A stretch of 47,981 nt of DNA, taken from the NCBI GenBank assembly GCA_020883125.1, contig JAHREW010000022.1, positions 1 through 47,981 on the forward strand. The letters run 5' to 3'. The notes under the pieces were generated by a model. The model searched no databases, was not told where the DNA came from, and saw only the letters and a list, made by a program, of their open reading frames with translations. Both the position numbers and the translations under genes were made by a program. This document shows, one piece after another, positions 26,701 to 35,064 of this stretch (positions are counted from its first letter, which is position 1; the number at the start of each line of letters is the position of its first letter). The DNA comes from Microcoleus sp. CAWBG506. GTDB taxonomy: Bacteria > Cyanobacteriota > Cyanobacteriia > Cyanobacteriales > Microcoleaceae.

Positions 26701-28152
26701 TTTACCGCTAAGTTGAAAGGAATTAGGGAAGGAAATGCGCTCGCCGGAGTGGAAACTAAGCGCCAAAGGAAAGACGGTACACTGATCGATATCAGTTTGT
26801 GGGCAACTCCCATTGATGATGGCAAGGGCAATATTAATTGTATGTCGATCGTCGCTGATATCAGCGATCGCAAACAAGCCGAGGCAGAACGCACCGAATT
26901 ACTGCAACGCGAACGGGCCGCGCGGGCCGAAGCCGAAGCCATCAACCGCCTCAAAGACGAGTTTTTAGCGACTCTTTCCCACGAACTGAGGACTCCTTTA
27001 AACGCGATTCTGGGTTGGGCTCAGGTGCTTCGCAGTCGCCCCTATAATGCAGCCACCTTAAGCCGTGCCCTGGAAGCGATCGAGCGTCAGGGAAGGGTAC
27101 AGACCCATTTGGTGGAAGATTTGCTCGACGTTTCCCGGGTCATTCAAGGTAAGCTGTCTCTGAAAACTGGCTGGTTGGATATAGTCAAGACGATCGACGT
27201 GGCGATCAATTTAGTCAGTTTCGAGGCCCAGGCCAAGTCTGTCACCCTCAACTCACAACTTGACCCCGCACTGGGATTGATCTGGGCAGATCCTCACAGA
27301 TTGCAGCAAATAATATCGAATTTGCTGAGCAATGCCGTGAAGTTTACACCGTCGGGGGGCACTGTGGTATTGCGCTTGTCCAGGGAGTTGGGAGGTTCGA
27401 TGGCGAATTTGACAGAGTACGGCGAAGTTGCTACGAATTCGCCGCTACCAATGACTAATTACCTGCAAATTCAAGTCAGCGACACCGGAAAGGGCATTTC
27501 TGCTGAGTTTCTGCCCTATGTGTTCGATCGCTTCCGCCAAGCTGACGGCTCAATTACTAGGGCTAATAATGGTTTGGGACTGGGATTGGCCATTGTCCGC
27601 CACTTGGTGGAACTCCACGGCGGGAGTGTGACAGCAGAAAGTCCCGGTCTAGATCTAGGTGCTACATTTACGGTGAAACTGCCACTAAAACAGCCGAAAA
27701 GTCAGAAGTCACAGTTGAGAGGGGACAGGAATTCCCGGTTTTTGCCTCCTGGAATTCTGGCTGGTTTGAAGGTTTTGGTGGTTGATGATGAACCTGACAA
27801 TCGCGAACTTTTGACTGTGATGCTTTCGGAATGCGACTCCGTGGCGATCGCTGCTGGTTCCGCGGCGGAGGCGATCGAGATTTTAGGCAAGTTCCAGCCC
27901 GATATTTTGGTGAGTGACATCGGTATGCCGATCGAGGATGGTTACTCTCTGATCCGCAAAATTCGATCGTCCCCATCTGCTATCACCAAGCGCTTGCCAG
28001 CTATCGCCCTGACAGCCTATGCTAGGGAAGAAGACCGCGCCAAGGCGATCGCCGCCGGCTATGACGAGCACTTAACCAAGCCCATCGAACCCGCTCAATT
28101 CGTGGCAGTTTTAGCCAAATTAGCAGGCTTGAATCAACACGATTTTCAGTAA
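23758..28152 (+). CDS. Membrane-anchored multi-PAS/GAF hybrid histidine kinase (kinase 1)
   Basis: 1464-aa sensor kinase. Two hydrophobic helices at about 20-37 and 40-54 anchor it with a very short loop, so sensing is probably cytoplasmic. Then come a PAS domain (about 70-190), a coiled coil, two PAS domains (about 220-335 and 345-465), a GAF (about 495-650), and three more PAS domains (670-785, 800-910 and 925-1040), several ending with the DISDRKQAE-type motif. The HisKA has the phosphorylated His1075 in LSHELRTPL. The HATPase_c follows (NLLSNAVKFT, DTGKGI, GLGLGLAI), with a linker containing the repeat-like PLPMTNYL. A receiver domain (1330-1455) has the phosphoacceptor Asp1387 in LVSDIGMP. 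No output domain is present. It starts the three-kinase cluster; no ribosome binding site is obvious. Ligands are not predictable. Confidence 0.92.
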   Translation: MSPLQVLPLPIKRYKIAGFTTSTAFMLTILLLFAFKATSAILFLVTAMVAIWYAGLKSTEKELQTERDIIAKVINIAACLIVVLDKEGRIVSFNEFCEKTTGYSFAEVKNKFVWNLFLVSEELDQVKNIFNQLNAETFVSKYTNYWVTKNGDRRLINWSNTVIVDSNGLVEYVIATGVDITDCRIAEIALALSYSELETRVKQRTAELTVAKEALQAQEERFRSLSSCSPVGIFMADIHGRITYVNPRCQAIYEMTFEEILGDGWQNYIHSEDREQVLTQWQNYTREGGEYALEYRLQISEEICPWVNVSCSSMFSDSGELIGHVGTVRDVTERQQTQAALSSSEQQLRTLLENTPDIIIRTDKELRYVYVNQALANSQGQPVSFFIGKTTAEIGIDPELCQLWETTLHKVFASGKEEIIEFQAPLAKGIRTYQSRVVPEFDKAGVIQYALIVARDITELKVAEVQKAQLTIEQGAREKAEIEQQRSRFLAEVSKMLAASFDGETVLQKIAELAVETVAQGCWIHLRETDDQVRLVAVAHAEASRLDGMNLLTVGNIDNQALHGYPLVIRTGTSELISEVNPEILATVSGNEAELELLRSLNIGSQACVPMTARGRVIGAITCFTSECDRHYNSEDLAMLQDLAYHVALGLDNARLYTEAQQALAQTSESFALIDSLLEASPLGICFLDREMRYIRINQVLAELNGLSAEQHLGQDFRQLLPESAAQYAWIIQQVIDTGEPILNVEISGESKGKPGVLGHWVCNYYPVKNENGETIGSGIIFTDITVAKQTEIALRESEIRFRSVVESNMIGIGFWDKEGAITEANDALLNMIGYSREDLVLGNLYWSQITPPEQAYLDRIALEQISAFGSCTPFEKLYIRKDGTRLPVLIGAAHFQGCQDKGSFFVLDISDRKQAEAARSAINQTLEALVQACPLAITVFNSEDGVVTLWNPAAERIFGWKESEAIGHFLPNVPANKRDEFTAKLKGIREGNALAGVETKRQRKDGTLIDISLWATPIDDGKGNINCMSIVADISDRKQAEAERTELLQRERAARAEAEAINRLKDEFLATLSHELRTPLNAILGWAQVLRSRPYNAATLSRALEAIERQGRVQTHLVEDLLDVSRVIQGKLSLKTGWLDIVKTIDVAINLVSFEAQAKSVTLNSQLDPALGLIWADPHRLQQIISNLLSNAVKFTPSGGTVVLRLSRELGGSMANLTEYGEVATNSPLPMTNYLQIQVSDTGKGISAEFLPYVFDRFRQADGSITRANNGLGLGLAIVRHLVELHGGSVTAESPGLDLGATFTVKLPLKQPKSQKSQLRGDRNSRFLPPGILAGLKVLVVDDEPDNRELLTVMLSECDSVAIAAGSAAEAIEILGKFQPDILVSDIGMPIEDGYSLIRKIRSSPSAITKRLPAIALTAYAREEDRAKAIAAGYDEHLTKPIEPAQFVAVLAKLAGLNQHDFQ

Positions 28153-28212
28153 CTTAGTTGTTACATCGTCGCTTTTACTGATATTAGTGAACGCAAACAA
28201 ATTGAAAAAATA
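28153..28212 (+). other. Residual PAS-domain end upstream of kinase 2, in frame with the kinase 1 stop
   Basis: Directly after the kinase 1 TAA (28150-28152), the same frame reads on as LSCYIVAFTDISERKQIEKI, then joins LSDYNRTLEAEV of kinase 2. VAFTDISERKQIE is the typical last strand of a PAS domain plus the linker helix. No ATG precedes it, and its first codon after the stop is CTT. This indicates that the beginning of a PAS domain was lost here. Confidence 0.75.
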
Positions 28213-31212
28213 TTGAGTGACTACAATCGGACTCTAGAAGCCGAAGTCATTGAACGTAGCACAGCATTAGCTCGTACTCACGAACAATTACAAACTGAAA
28301 TGAGAGACCGTCAATTGCTAGAAGGTAAACTGGATATTTCTACTGAGCAAATTAATACAATCTTCGACTCCATTGCCGATATTGTACTAATTATGGATGA
28401 ACAAAAAAAATTACAAATTATACCGACTAAGGCGACTAGCTTGTACGCCTGCGATCTGAATGAGTTTTGTTTAATAGTGCTCAATTTTTTTCAAGAAGAA
28501 AACGAAGAGGTTTGGTTTGCTAAAGTTCAAGAGGCGTTGGCAACCCAAAAAACTGTTAATTTTGATTATAGTCTACGTATTAATCAGCAAGAAGTTTGGT
28601 TTTCAGCTAGTATTTCGCCACTCCCAAATCGTTCAGTGGTGTGGGTGGCTCGTGACATTAGCGATCGCAAACTGGTCGAAGCTAACCTGCTGGAAGCTCA
28701 AAAGATTGCCCATATTGGCACTTGGGAATACGATTTCCCCACAAAAACAACCATTTGGAGTGAAGAACTTTATCGCATTCACAAAATTGACCCCAGTCAA
28801 CCCCCACTAGAATCTGATGAATTAGTCAAATTTATTCATCCTCAAGATCGCCATCGCTATCTCAAACTCGTCAACAAAAAAGCTCTCACTGGACTAGCCT
28901 TTGAAACAGATTTGCGACTGCTTCAAAAAGATGGGTCAATCTCTTATATTGAAATCAGAGGCGAACCTGTTTTTGATGAAAAAGGGGAGTTGCTCCGTTT
29001 GTTCGGTACTGTCTTGGATATTAGCGATCGCAAACAGGCAGAAGAAGCCTTACAAGATAGCATAGAACGGGAACAAGCCCTGGCTCGCTCCATCGAACGA
29101 ATGCGTCAGTCCTTAGATATTGACACGATCTTTAATACCACCACCTCTGAACTGCGAGAAATCCTCAAATGCGATCGTGTTGCTATCTATCGCTTTAATC
29201 CTGATTGGAGTGGGGGATTTGTTGCCGAGTCTGTGGGGAAGGATTGGATACCTATGCTTCAGCCAGCGGAAACAGCTAATTTTTCCGAAAATATCATCAC
29301 CGACCCTAGTTGTCAAGCAAACACCCTCCAACCCTATGGCGAAAAAGTCCTCGATACCTACATACAAGAAAATAAAGACAGTTTGTACAGCCAAAGCCTT
29401 CTTTACCGCACAACAGAAGATATTTATCAAGCTGGGTTTACTCCTTGTTACATCGAACTTTTAGAGCGGTTTCAAGCCAGAGCCTATTTAATTGTTCCCA
29501 TCTTTTGTGGCAGTCAAATTTGGGGTTTACTCGCCAGTTATCAAAATTCCATGCCCCGCACTTGGCGCAAAGGAGAAATCCATATTGCGCTGCAAATTAG
29601 CACTCAACTTGGAGTTGCGCTGCAACAAGCTCAATTACTCGAAGCTACTCAAAAACAGGCAATACAACTCCAAGAAGCCGCCGTCGCAGCAGAAGCCGCT
29701 AACCGGGCAAAAAGCACTTTCTTGGCAAATATGAGTCACGAATTGCGTACACCCCTCAACGCCATTCTTGGCTTCTCCCAATTGATGCAACACTCTACCA
29801 ATCTCAATCTCCAAGATCAAGAAAATCTCCGCATCATCAACCGCAGCGGAGAACACCTCCTGACTCTGATTAATCAAGTATTAGATTTAGCAAAAATAGA
29901 AGTAGGGCGCATTACCCTGAATCCCATAGAGTTTGAATTAAAGAGCTTGTTGAACGAAGTTGAAGAGATGTTCCAACTCCAGGCTCAGGAAAAACAATTG
30001 CAGTTAATCTTTCAGTGTTCTAGTAGTGTCCCCCCATACCTACGAGCTGATGAAGTCAAGTTGCGCCAAGTTTTAATTAATCTGCTTTCTAACGCCATTA
30101 AATTTACGAAAGAAGGAGGAATTTCCCTCAGAATAAGTTCAGTTTTCAGCAATGAAAATCAGCAATTCCTTCCCCCATTCCCCCCCAAGGGGAAGCGAGA
30201 GGGAGGTAGCGGGTTGCCCAATTCCCCATCAGCCATTCCCTCCCCCGTCACCCATTCCCCCCTTGGGGGGGGGCGGGGGGAGTTGCCCAATCACCAATTA
30301 CATTTTGAAATAGAAGACACTGGCTGTGGTATGGCTCCTGATGAGCTAGACAAACTATTTCAAGCCTTTGTACAAACCCAAACAGGGGCATCTTACCAGC
30401 AGGGAACGGGTTTAGGATTGGCAATTAGCCAACAATTTGTCAAACTGATGGGTGGTCAAATTGCAGTGCGCAGTCAAGTCGGATGCGGTACTACTTTCAC
30501 CTTCGATATCCCTGTAACCGTTGTTGATGCTAGTACGATTAAACCCAAACAGCTATCTCGTCAAGTCCTTGGCCTGGAATCCAACCAGCCCACTTATCGT
30601 ATTTTGATTGTGGACGATCGAGCCGATTTGCGCCAACTCCTAGTCAAAATGCTCAACCGTTTTGAGTTTGAACTTCAAGAAGCTAGCAATGGCATAGAAG
30701 CCATTGAAGTATGGTCGAGTTTTGAACCCCACTTAATCTTCATGGATATGCGGATGCCCATCATGGATGGGTATGAGGCGACAAAACGTATTAAAGCTAA
30801 CGTTAAAGGTCAAGCTACCGCCATTGTGGCGGTGAGTGCTAGCAGTGCGGAGAAAGGGCGAACCATTGTTATCTCTGATGATTACGATGACTTCATCCGC
30901 AAACCGTTTCGAGAAGCAGAAATCTTTGATGCCCTTCACAAACATCTAGGAGTGCGTTACATTTACGATGAACCTCAAAATGCACAGGAGTCAAATCAAA
31001 CCGAAGCCTTGACTCCAGAAGCTCTGGCGGGTTTGCCCACGGATTGGCTGATGTCGTTAGAACAAGCTACAATTGAGTGCGATCTAGAGTTAATTCTCAC
31101 TCAAATCGATCAAATTCGCGATCGTCATGAATCTTTAGCCAACGCTCTTACAGCTTTAGCTAACGAATTTCTGTTCAATCAAATACTAGATCTGATCAAG
31201 CCAGACATATAA
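28213..31212 (+). CDS. PAS/GAF hybrid histidine kinase (kinase 2), probably 5'-truncated
   Basis: 999 aa from a TTG codon at 28213; no ATG lies at the N-terminus. Domains: short coiled coil (1-40), degenerate PAS (about 45-155), PAS (160-280), phytochrome-like GAF (about 300-475), HisKA with His509 (ANMSHELRTPLNAILG), HATPase_c and a receiver (about 795-915) with Asp845 in FMDMRMP. The GAF contains TPCYIELLERFQARA, with Cys412 where cyanobacteriochrome GAFs often bind bilin, but the next residue is Tyr, not the usual His. Between the N-box and DTGCGM of the ATPase domain is a repeat-derived insert (about residues 645-695). No membrane segment. It sits 60 bp after kinase 1 and 6 bp before kinase 3. 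Kinase activity is plausible but the insert makes it uncertain. Confidence 0.87.
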   Translation: MSDYNRTLEAEVIERSTALARTHEQLQTEMRDRQLLEGKLDISTEQINTIFDSIADIVLIMDEQKKLQIIPTKATSLYACDLNEFCLIVLNFFQEENEEVWFAKVQEALATQKTVNFDYSLRINQQEVWFSASISPLPNRSVVWVARDISDRKLVEANLLEAQKIAHIGTWEYDFPTKTTIWSEELYRIHKIDPSQPPLESDELVKFIHPQDRHRYLKLVNKKALTGLAFETDLRLLQKDGSISYIEIRGEPVFDEKGELLRLFGTVLDISDRKQAEEALQDSIEREQALARSIERMRQSLDIDTIFNTTTSELREILKCDRVAIYRFNPDWSGGFVAESVGKDWIPMLQPAETANFSENIITDPSCQANTLQPYGEKVLDTYIQENKDSLYSQSLLYRTTEDIYQAGFTPCYIELLERFQARAYLIVPIFCGSQIWGLLASYQNSMPRTWRKGEIHIALQISTQLGVALQQAQLLEATQKQAIQLQEAAVAAEAANRAKSTFLANMSHELRTPLNAILGFSQLMQHSTNLNLQDQENLRIINRSGEHLLTLINQVLDLAKIEVGRITLNPIEFELKSLLNEVEEMFQLQAQEKQLQLIFQCSSSVPPYLRADEVKLRQVLINLLSNAIKFTKEGGISLRISSVFSNENQQFLPPFPPKGKREGGSGLPNSPSAIPSPVTHSPLGGGRGELPNHQLHFEIEDTGCGMAPDELDKLFQAFVQTQTGASYQQGTGLGLAISQQFVKLMGGQIAVRSQVGCGTTFTFDIPVTVVDASTIKPKQLSRQVLGLESNQPTYRILIVDDRADLRQLLVKMLNRFEFELQEASNGIEAIEVWSSFEPHLIFMDMRMPIMDGYEATKRIKANVKGQATAIVAVSASSAEKGRTIVISDDYDDFIRKPFREAEIFDALHKHLGVRYIYDEPQNAQESNQTEALTPEALAGLPTDWLMSLEQATIECDLELILTQIDQIRDRHESLANALTALANEFLFNQILDLIKPDI
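30150..30296. repeat. Dispersed C/G-rich repeat inserted in the kinase 2 ATPase domain
   Basis: The stretch contains CCATTCCCCCCCAAGGGG followed by AGCGAGAGGGAGG, and then CCATTCCCCCCTTGGGGG with GGCGGGGGGAG. It codes for PPFPPKGKREGGSGL and then SPLGGGRGELPN. Homologous kinases have only a short loop here. The bases are unlike the flanking gene and look like an intergenic repeat pair that kept the frame. Confidence 0.75.
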
Positions 31213-31218
31213 TTAGGC

Positions 31219-33630
31219 ATGAATCATCAGACACCTCATTCTTTTAAAGGAAATATTTTAATTGTTGATGATATTTCCACGAATTTGCAACTTTTAGCTC
31301 AAATACTATCTGAACAAGGATACAAAACACGCACTGCCCCTAATGGTCAACTAGCCCTACGTTCCATCCATTTAACTCCTCCAGATTTGATTTTGCTGGA
31401 CATCATGATGCCCGCCATGGACGGCTATCAAGTTTGCCAAGCCTTGAAAGCTTCTCCAAAAACCAAAGACATTCCAGTTATCTTTATTAGTGCTTTAAAT
31501 GAAGTGTTTGATAAAGTCAAAGCTTTTGAAGTCGGCGCAGTCGATTATATTACCAAACCCTTTCACGATCAAGAGGTTCTGGTCCGTGTCTCCAATCAAC
31601 TCATTCAACGTCGGTTATTTCAGAAAATTCAACAACAAAATCACAGCCTGGAATCCGAAATCCTGGAGAGAAAACTTGCCCAAGAAGAAACCAATTTTTT
31701 GCTTCAAACTACCTTTGCCATGGCAGAAACCAAGGATTTTGAAGAGTCAATATCCGTTATGCTGCGGTTGTGTTGCGACTTCATTAATTGGGATTTAGCA
31801 GAAGCTTGGATACCCAGTCCTGATGGAATCTTTTTAAATTGCGCTCAAAACTCTTATACGCAAAAAACCAATTTATTCGATTATATACACCAAAGTTTGT
31901 CAATAAAATTTGCTCCCAACTTAGGACTACCAGGGAGAATCTGGTCATCCAAACAACCAGAGTGGATAGAAGATATTTCCCTAGCGACCGATGAAGTTTT
32001 TATTCGCAATAATATGGCGGATAAAGCTGGTTTAAAAGCCTGTTTTGGCGTACCAATCTTAGTTGAGAATCGGGTGGTTGCGATTTTTAGTTTTTTCAAA
32101 ACAACACCAACTTTGTGTCAAATCCGCATCATGGAATTGATGAAAGCTCTAGCAACTCAACTAGGTTCAATACTTCAGCGAAAGCTAGCAGAAGAAAGAT
32201 TGAAACAGCAATTTCAAAAAGAGCAATTACTGAATCACTTAACTCAATCTATCCGCAGTTCTCTGAATTTAAATACTATTTTTGCTACCGCCGTCCGCGA
32301 GATTGCTCTTAGCCTAGGGGGAGACCGTGTTGCTATTATCAAATATTTCCCGGACAGAAAGCTATGGGTCAATATATCAGAGTATTATGATTCTACTCAG
32401 TTAAATACAAGTTTAGGGCTAGAAACTTCAGAAGATAATAATGAAATTTCCGATCGACTTAAGCAATCAGAAATTGTAAAAATCAATGACGTTAATACTT
32501 GTTCTGACGAAATTAAACAACGCTTAACTCAACTATCTCTTGGTGCATGGTTATTCGTACCCCTCAAGGTTGACTCACAAGTTTGGGGTAGTATCTGTGT
32601 GGTGAAAGAAAATAGATCGTATTACTGGCAAGCTTTTGAAGTAGAGTTACTGTGTGCAGTGGCTGACTCGGTAGCAATTGCGATTAAGCAAGCCCAAATC
32701 TATGAAGAAGTTCAATCCTACGCGCAGCAACTTGAAGAAACCTTAACGGAACTCAAAAATACTCAATCTCAGTTGGTACAAAAGGCAAAAATGGCTTCTT
32801 TAGGTCAGCTAGTGGCTGGGGTTGCTCACGAAATCAATAATCCCGTTAACTTCATCTATGGCAATATTACTGTAGCGATGGATTATGCGCGAGATTTGCT
32901 GAATATCGTTGCAGTGTACCGCAAAAATTACCCCCAACCAGCAGCAGAGATTCAGAAAACATTGGATCGTATCGATCCCGATTTCATTGCTGATGATTAT
33001 CCAAAATTGTTGAATTCGATGAAAGAGGGTGCATCTCGGATTAGCAAGATTGTGTTGTCTTTACGAAACTTCTCCCGCCTAGATGAAAAAGAGTACAAGT
33101 TAGTGGATATTCATGAAGGTATTGATAATACTTTATTGATTTTGCAACACCTAATTAATGGCTCAAATAATGGTAAGGAAATTGAGATAATTAAAGACTA
33201 CAGTCCCTTGCCAAAATTCACTTGTTATGCGTCGCAGTTAAATCAGGTATTTATGAACCTGATAGCTAATGCTATCGATGCTCTGGAAACTAAATCGTCA
33301 CGACGCAAAATTACGATCAGTACAAAAATGGATAGTTGGCCATCAAATTCACCCATTTCTCAGGGCATTGTGATTAGCATTGCTGATAACGGCCATGGGA
33401 TGAATGAAGAAGTACGTTATAAAATATTTGACCCATTTTTTACTACAAAACCTGTGGGAAGTGGTATAGGTTTAGGGTTATCTATTTGTCACAATATTGT
33501 AGTGGAAAAACATCGAGGTCAAATTAGTTGTATTTCTGCGCCTGGTGAGGGGACAGAGTTTATTGTGCAGATTCCGATCGATGTTAGTACCTCTCGTTCA
33601 AATTGTGTTTCTGCGATGACTAAGGTATAG
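31219..33630 (+). CDS. Receiver-GAF-GAF histidine kinase (kinase 3)
   Basis: 803-aa kinase with an N-terminal receiver domain (about 10-130; phosphoacceptor Asp61 in LLDIMMP, Lys in YITKPF) instead of a C-terminal one. Next come two GAF-like domains (about 155-325 and 335-500), a coiled coil (QLEETLTELKNTQSQLVQ), a HisKA with His537 in VAGVAHEINNPVNF, and HATPase_c (NLIANAIDAL, DNGHGM, GSGIGLGLSI). HAMP-less and without membrane segments, it is soluble. The arrangement suggests that kinase 1 or 2 could hand a phosphate to its Asp61 and so control its own kinase. It lies only 6 bp after kinase 2, so the genes are very likely cotranscribed. Confidence 0.92.
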   Translation: MNHQTPHSFKGNILIVDDISTNLQLLAQILSEQGYKTRTAPNGQLALRSIHLTPPDLILLDIMMPAMDGYQVCQALKASPKTKDIPVIFISALNEVFDKVKAFEVGAVDYITKPFHDQEVLVRVSNQLIQRRLFQKIQQQNHSLESEILERKLAQEETNFLLQTTFAMAETKDFEESISVMLRLCCDFINWDLAEAWIPSPDGIFLNCAQNSYTQKTNLFDYIHQSLSIKFAPNLGLPGRIWSSKQPEWIEDISLATDEVFIRNNMADKAGLKACFGVPILVENRVVAIFSFFKTTPTLCQIRIMELMKALATQLGSILQRKLAEERLKQQFQKEQLLNHLTQSIRSSLNLNTIFATAVREIALSLGGDRVAIIKYFPDRKLWVNISEYYDSTQLNTSLGLETSEDNNEISDRLKQSEIVKINDVNTCSDEIKQRLTQLSLGAWLFVPLKVDSQVWGSICVVKENRSYYWQAFEVELLCAVADSVAIAIKQAQIYEEVQSYAQQLEETLTELKNTQSQLVQKAKMASLGQLVAGVAHEINNPVNFIYGNITVAMDYARDLLNIVAVYRKNYPQPAAEIQKTLDRIDPDFIADDYPKLLNSMKEGASRISKIVLSLRNFSRLDEKEYKLVDIHEGIDNTLLILQHLINGSNNGKEIEIIKDYSPLPKFTCYASQLNQVFMNLIANAIDALETKSSRRKITISTKMDSWPSNSPISQGIVISIADNGHGMNEEVRYKIFDPFFTTKPVGSGIGLGLSICHNIVVEKHRGQISCISAPGEGTEFIVQIPIDVSTSRSNCVSAMTKV

Positions 33631-33657
33631 TGGGAAGAAATTAACTAACAATCAGAA

Positions 33658-34863
33658 ATGCCAGCGATGCAAGTTGTAATTGTGGGAGCGGGGCCAACGG
33701 GTGCGTCACTTGCTTTGCTGCTGGTGAAACGAGGGATTGGTGTGACGTTGGTTGAGGCGGCAAAAGATTGCTACCGAGTGTTTCGTGGTGAAGGTTTAAT
33801 GCCGAGTGGATTGGATGCGATCGCCCAAATGGGCCTATCTTCCATGCTCCCAAGTGTACCACACCGCAAAATAGATGGTTGGGAGTTTATTGTAGGCGAT
33901 CGACAATTGTTTCGAGTTGATGAGCCCATGGGTTCAAATCAACCTTGTACCCTAGTTTCTCAGCCGCCTTTACTGGAAGCACTAATTGCCGCAGCTCAAT
34001 TACATCCAGAGTTTGAATTGATCCAAGGTGTTCCGGTAAAAGATTTAATTTACAGCAACGATCGCATTTCTGGTGTCAAACTAGCAGATGGGCGAGAGAT
34101 ACCTGCGGCGCTTGTTATTGGTACTGATGGTAGAAACTCCGTGGTACGACAACGGGCTGGATTGGAGTTGGTGAAACAGCAGAATAGTATCGATGTGCTG
34201 TGGTTTAAACTGGCTGCTCATCCTCGGTTTGTGGCGGATAATGTCTTTTATTCTATCCTAAATGATGGTAGTGCATTCAGTGTTTTTCACGGCGCAGAAG
34301 ATGGCAAACTGCATCTGGCTTGGGTGTTATCAGCCGAGGACAAAACCGATCGCAAACACACAGATTGGGCGGAAACTTTCGCATCGCGATCGCCTTTATG
34401 GATGGCCGAGCATTTCCGTAACTGTAAAGATACCATAGAATCTCCCCAGCGACTATCTGTAGTAGTTGGTTGTTGTCCGCGCTGGTATCAGCCAGGAATC
34501 ATACTTTTGGGGGATGCCGCCCACCCCATGTCTCCGGTGCGCGCCCAAGGAATTAATATGGCTTTTCGTGATGTAATTGTGGCTGCAAATCACCTTGTAC
34601 CTTTGTTGAAAGCAGGGGCTAATGTTGAGGATATTGATTTAGCATTATCGCAGATTCAGGCCGAACGGGAACCAGAAATTAGGCGCGCCCAACAACTGCA
34701 AGCACAAGAAGCATGGAAAGGCGAACAATTGCGAAATAATGGATTTGTGCGTTTATTGATGATGCAATTGGCTCCGTTTTTGGGTGAAAGAATTAAACAA
34801 TTTTGGGTGAAAGGACAGTATGAGTTGCGCCAAGGAGTAACAGAGGTAAAATTGGTTGTTTAA
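33658..34863 (+). CDS. FAD-dependent aromatic-ring monooxygenase-type oxidoreductase
   Basis: 401-aa flavoprotein of the PHBH/UbiH class (NADPH + O2 hydroxylases of aromatic or polyprenyl substrates). The Rossmann GAGPTG is at residues 10-15 (VVIVGAGPTGASLALLL), a DG-type motif near 150 (GTDGRNSVVRQRAG), and the second FAD-binding motif GDAAHP at 285-290, with VRAQGINMAFRD next to it. There is no signal peptide. An in-frame ATG three codons downstream (33667) is also possible. The gene starts 27 bp after kinase 3 on the same strand and may be read through from the kinase operon. The substrate is not evident; GH domains or quinone genes are not adjacent. Confidence 0.85.
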   Translation: MPAMQVVIVGAGPTGASLALLLVKRGIGVTLVEAAKDCYRVFRGEGLMPSGLDAIAQMGLSSMLPSVPHRKIDGWEFIVGDRQLFRVDEPMGSNQPCTLVSQPPLLEALIAAAQLHPEFELIQGVPVKDLIYSNDRISGVKLADGREIPAALVIGTDGRNSVVRQRAGLELVKQQNSIDVLWFKLAAHPRFVADNVFYSILNDGSAFSVFHGAEDGKLHLAWVLSAEDKTDRKHTDWAETFASRSPLWMAEHFRNCKDTIESPQRLSVVVGCCPRWYQPGIILLGDAAHPMSPVRAQGINMAFRDVIVAANHLVPLLKAGANVEDIDLALSQIQAEREPEIRRAQQLQAQEAWKGEQLRNNGFVRLLMMQLAPFLGERIKQFWVKGQYELRQGVTEVKLVV

Positions 34864-34896
34864 AAACAGGAAGATTAAAATTGAGGAGAAAATTTT

Positions 34897-35064
34897 ATGC
34901 GATCGACAATTATTCAAGGACCGATCGGCCCGATTCACATTCAAGAAGCCAGCCCCTCTGTCACCAGTGGGGAGTCGGAAGCGCTACCGATCGCCCCACA
35001 AAACACCATAAATCAAGATTTATTGCCAAACATTAAATTTTTACGGCGGAAACTTGCTATTTAA
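34897..35064 (+). CDS. Small protein of unknown function (55 aa)
   Basis: A 55-codon reading frame that begins MRSTIIQGPIGPIHIQ and ends RRKLAI. The ATG is preceded by GAGGAG with about 8 nt spacing, the best Shine-Dalgarno-like sequence in the neighbourhood, and it starts 33 bp after the monooxygenase stop on the same strand. It has no recognised domain and no membrane helix. Absent similarity data, it may be a real small gene or an accidental frame; the ribosome binding site is the main argument for it. Confidence 0.45.
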   Translation: MRSTIIQGPIGPIHIQEASPSVTSGESEALPIAPQNTINQDLLPNIKFLRRKLAI

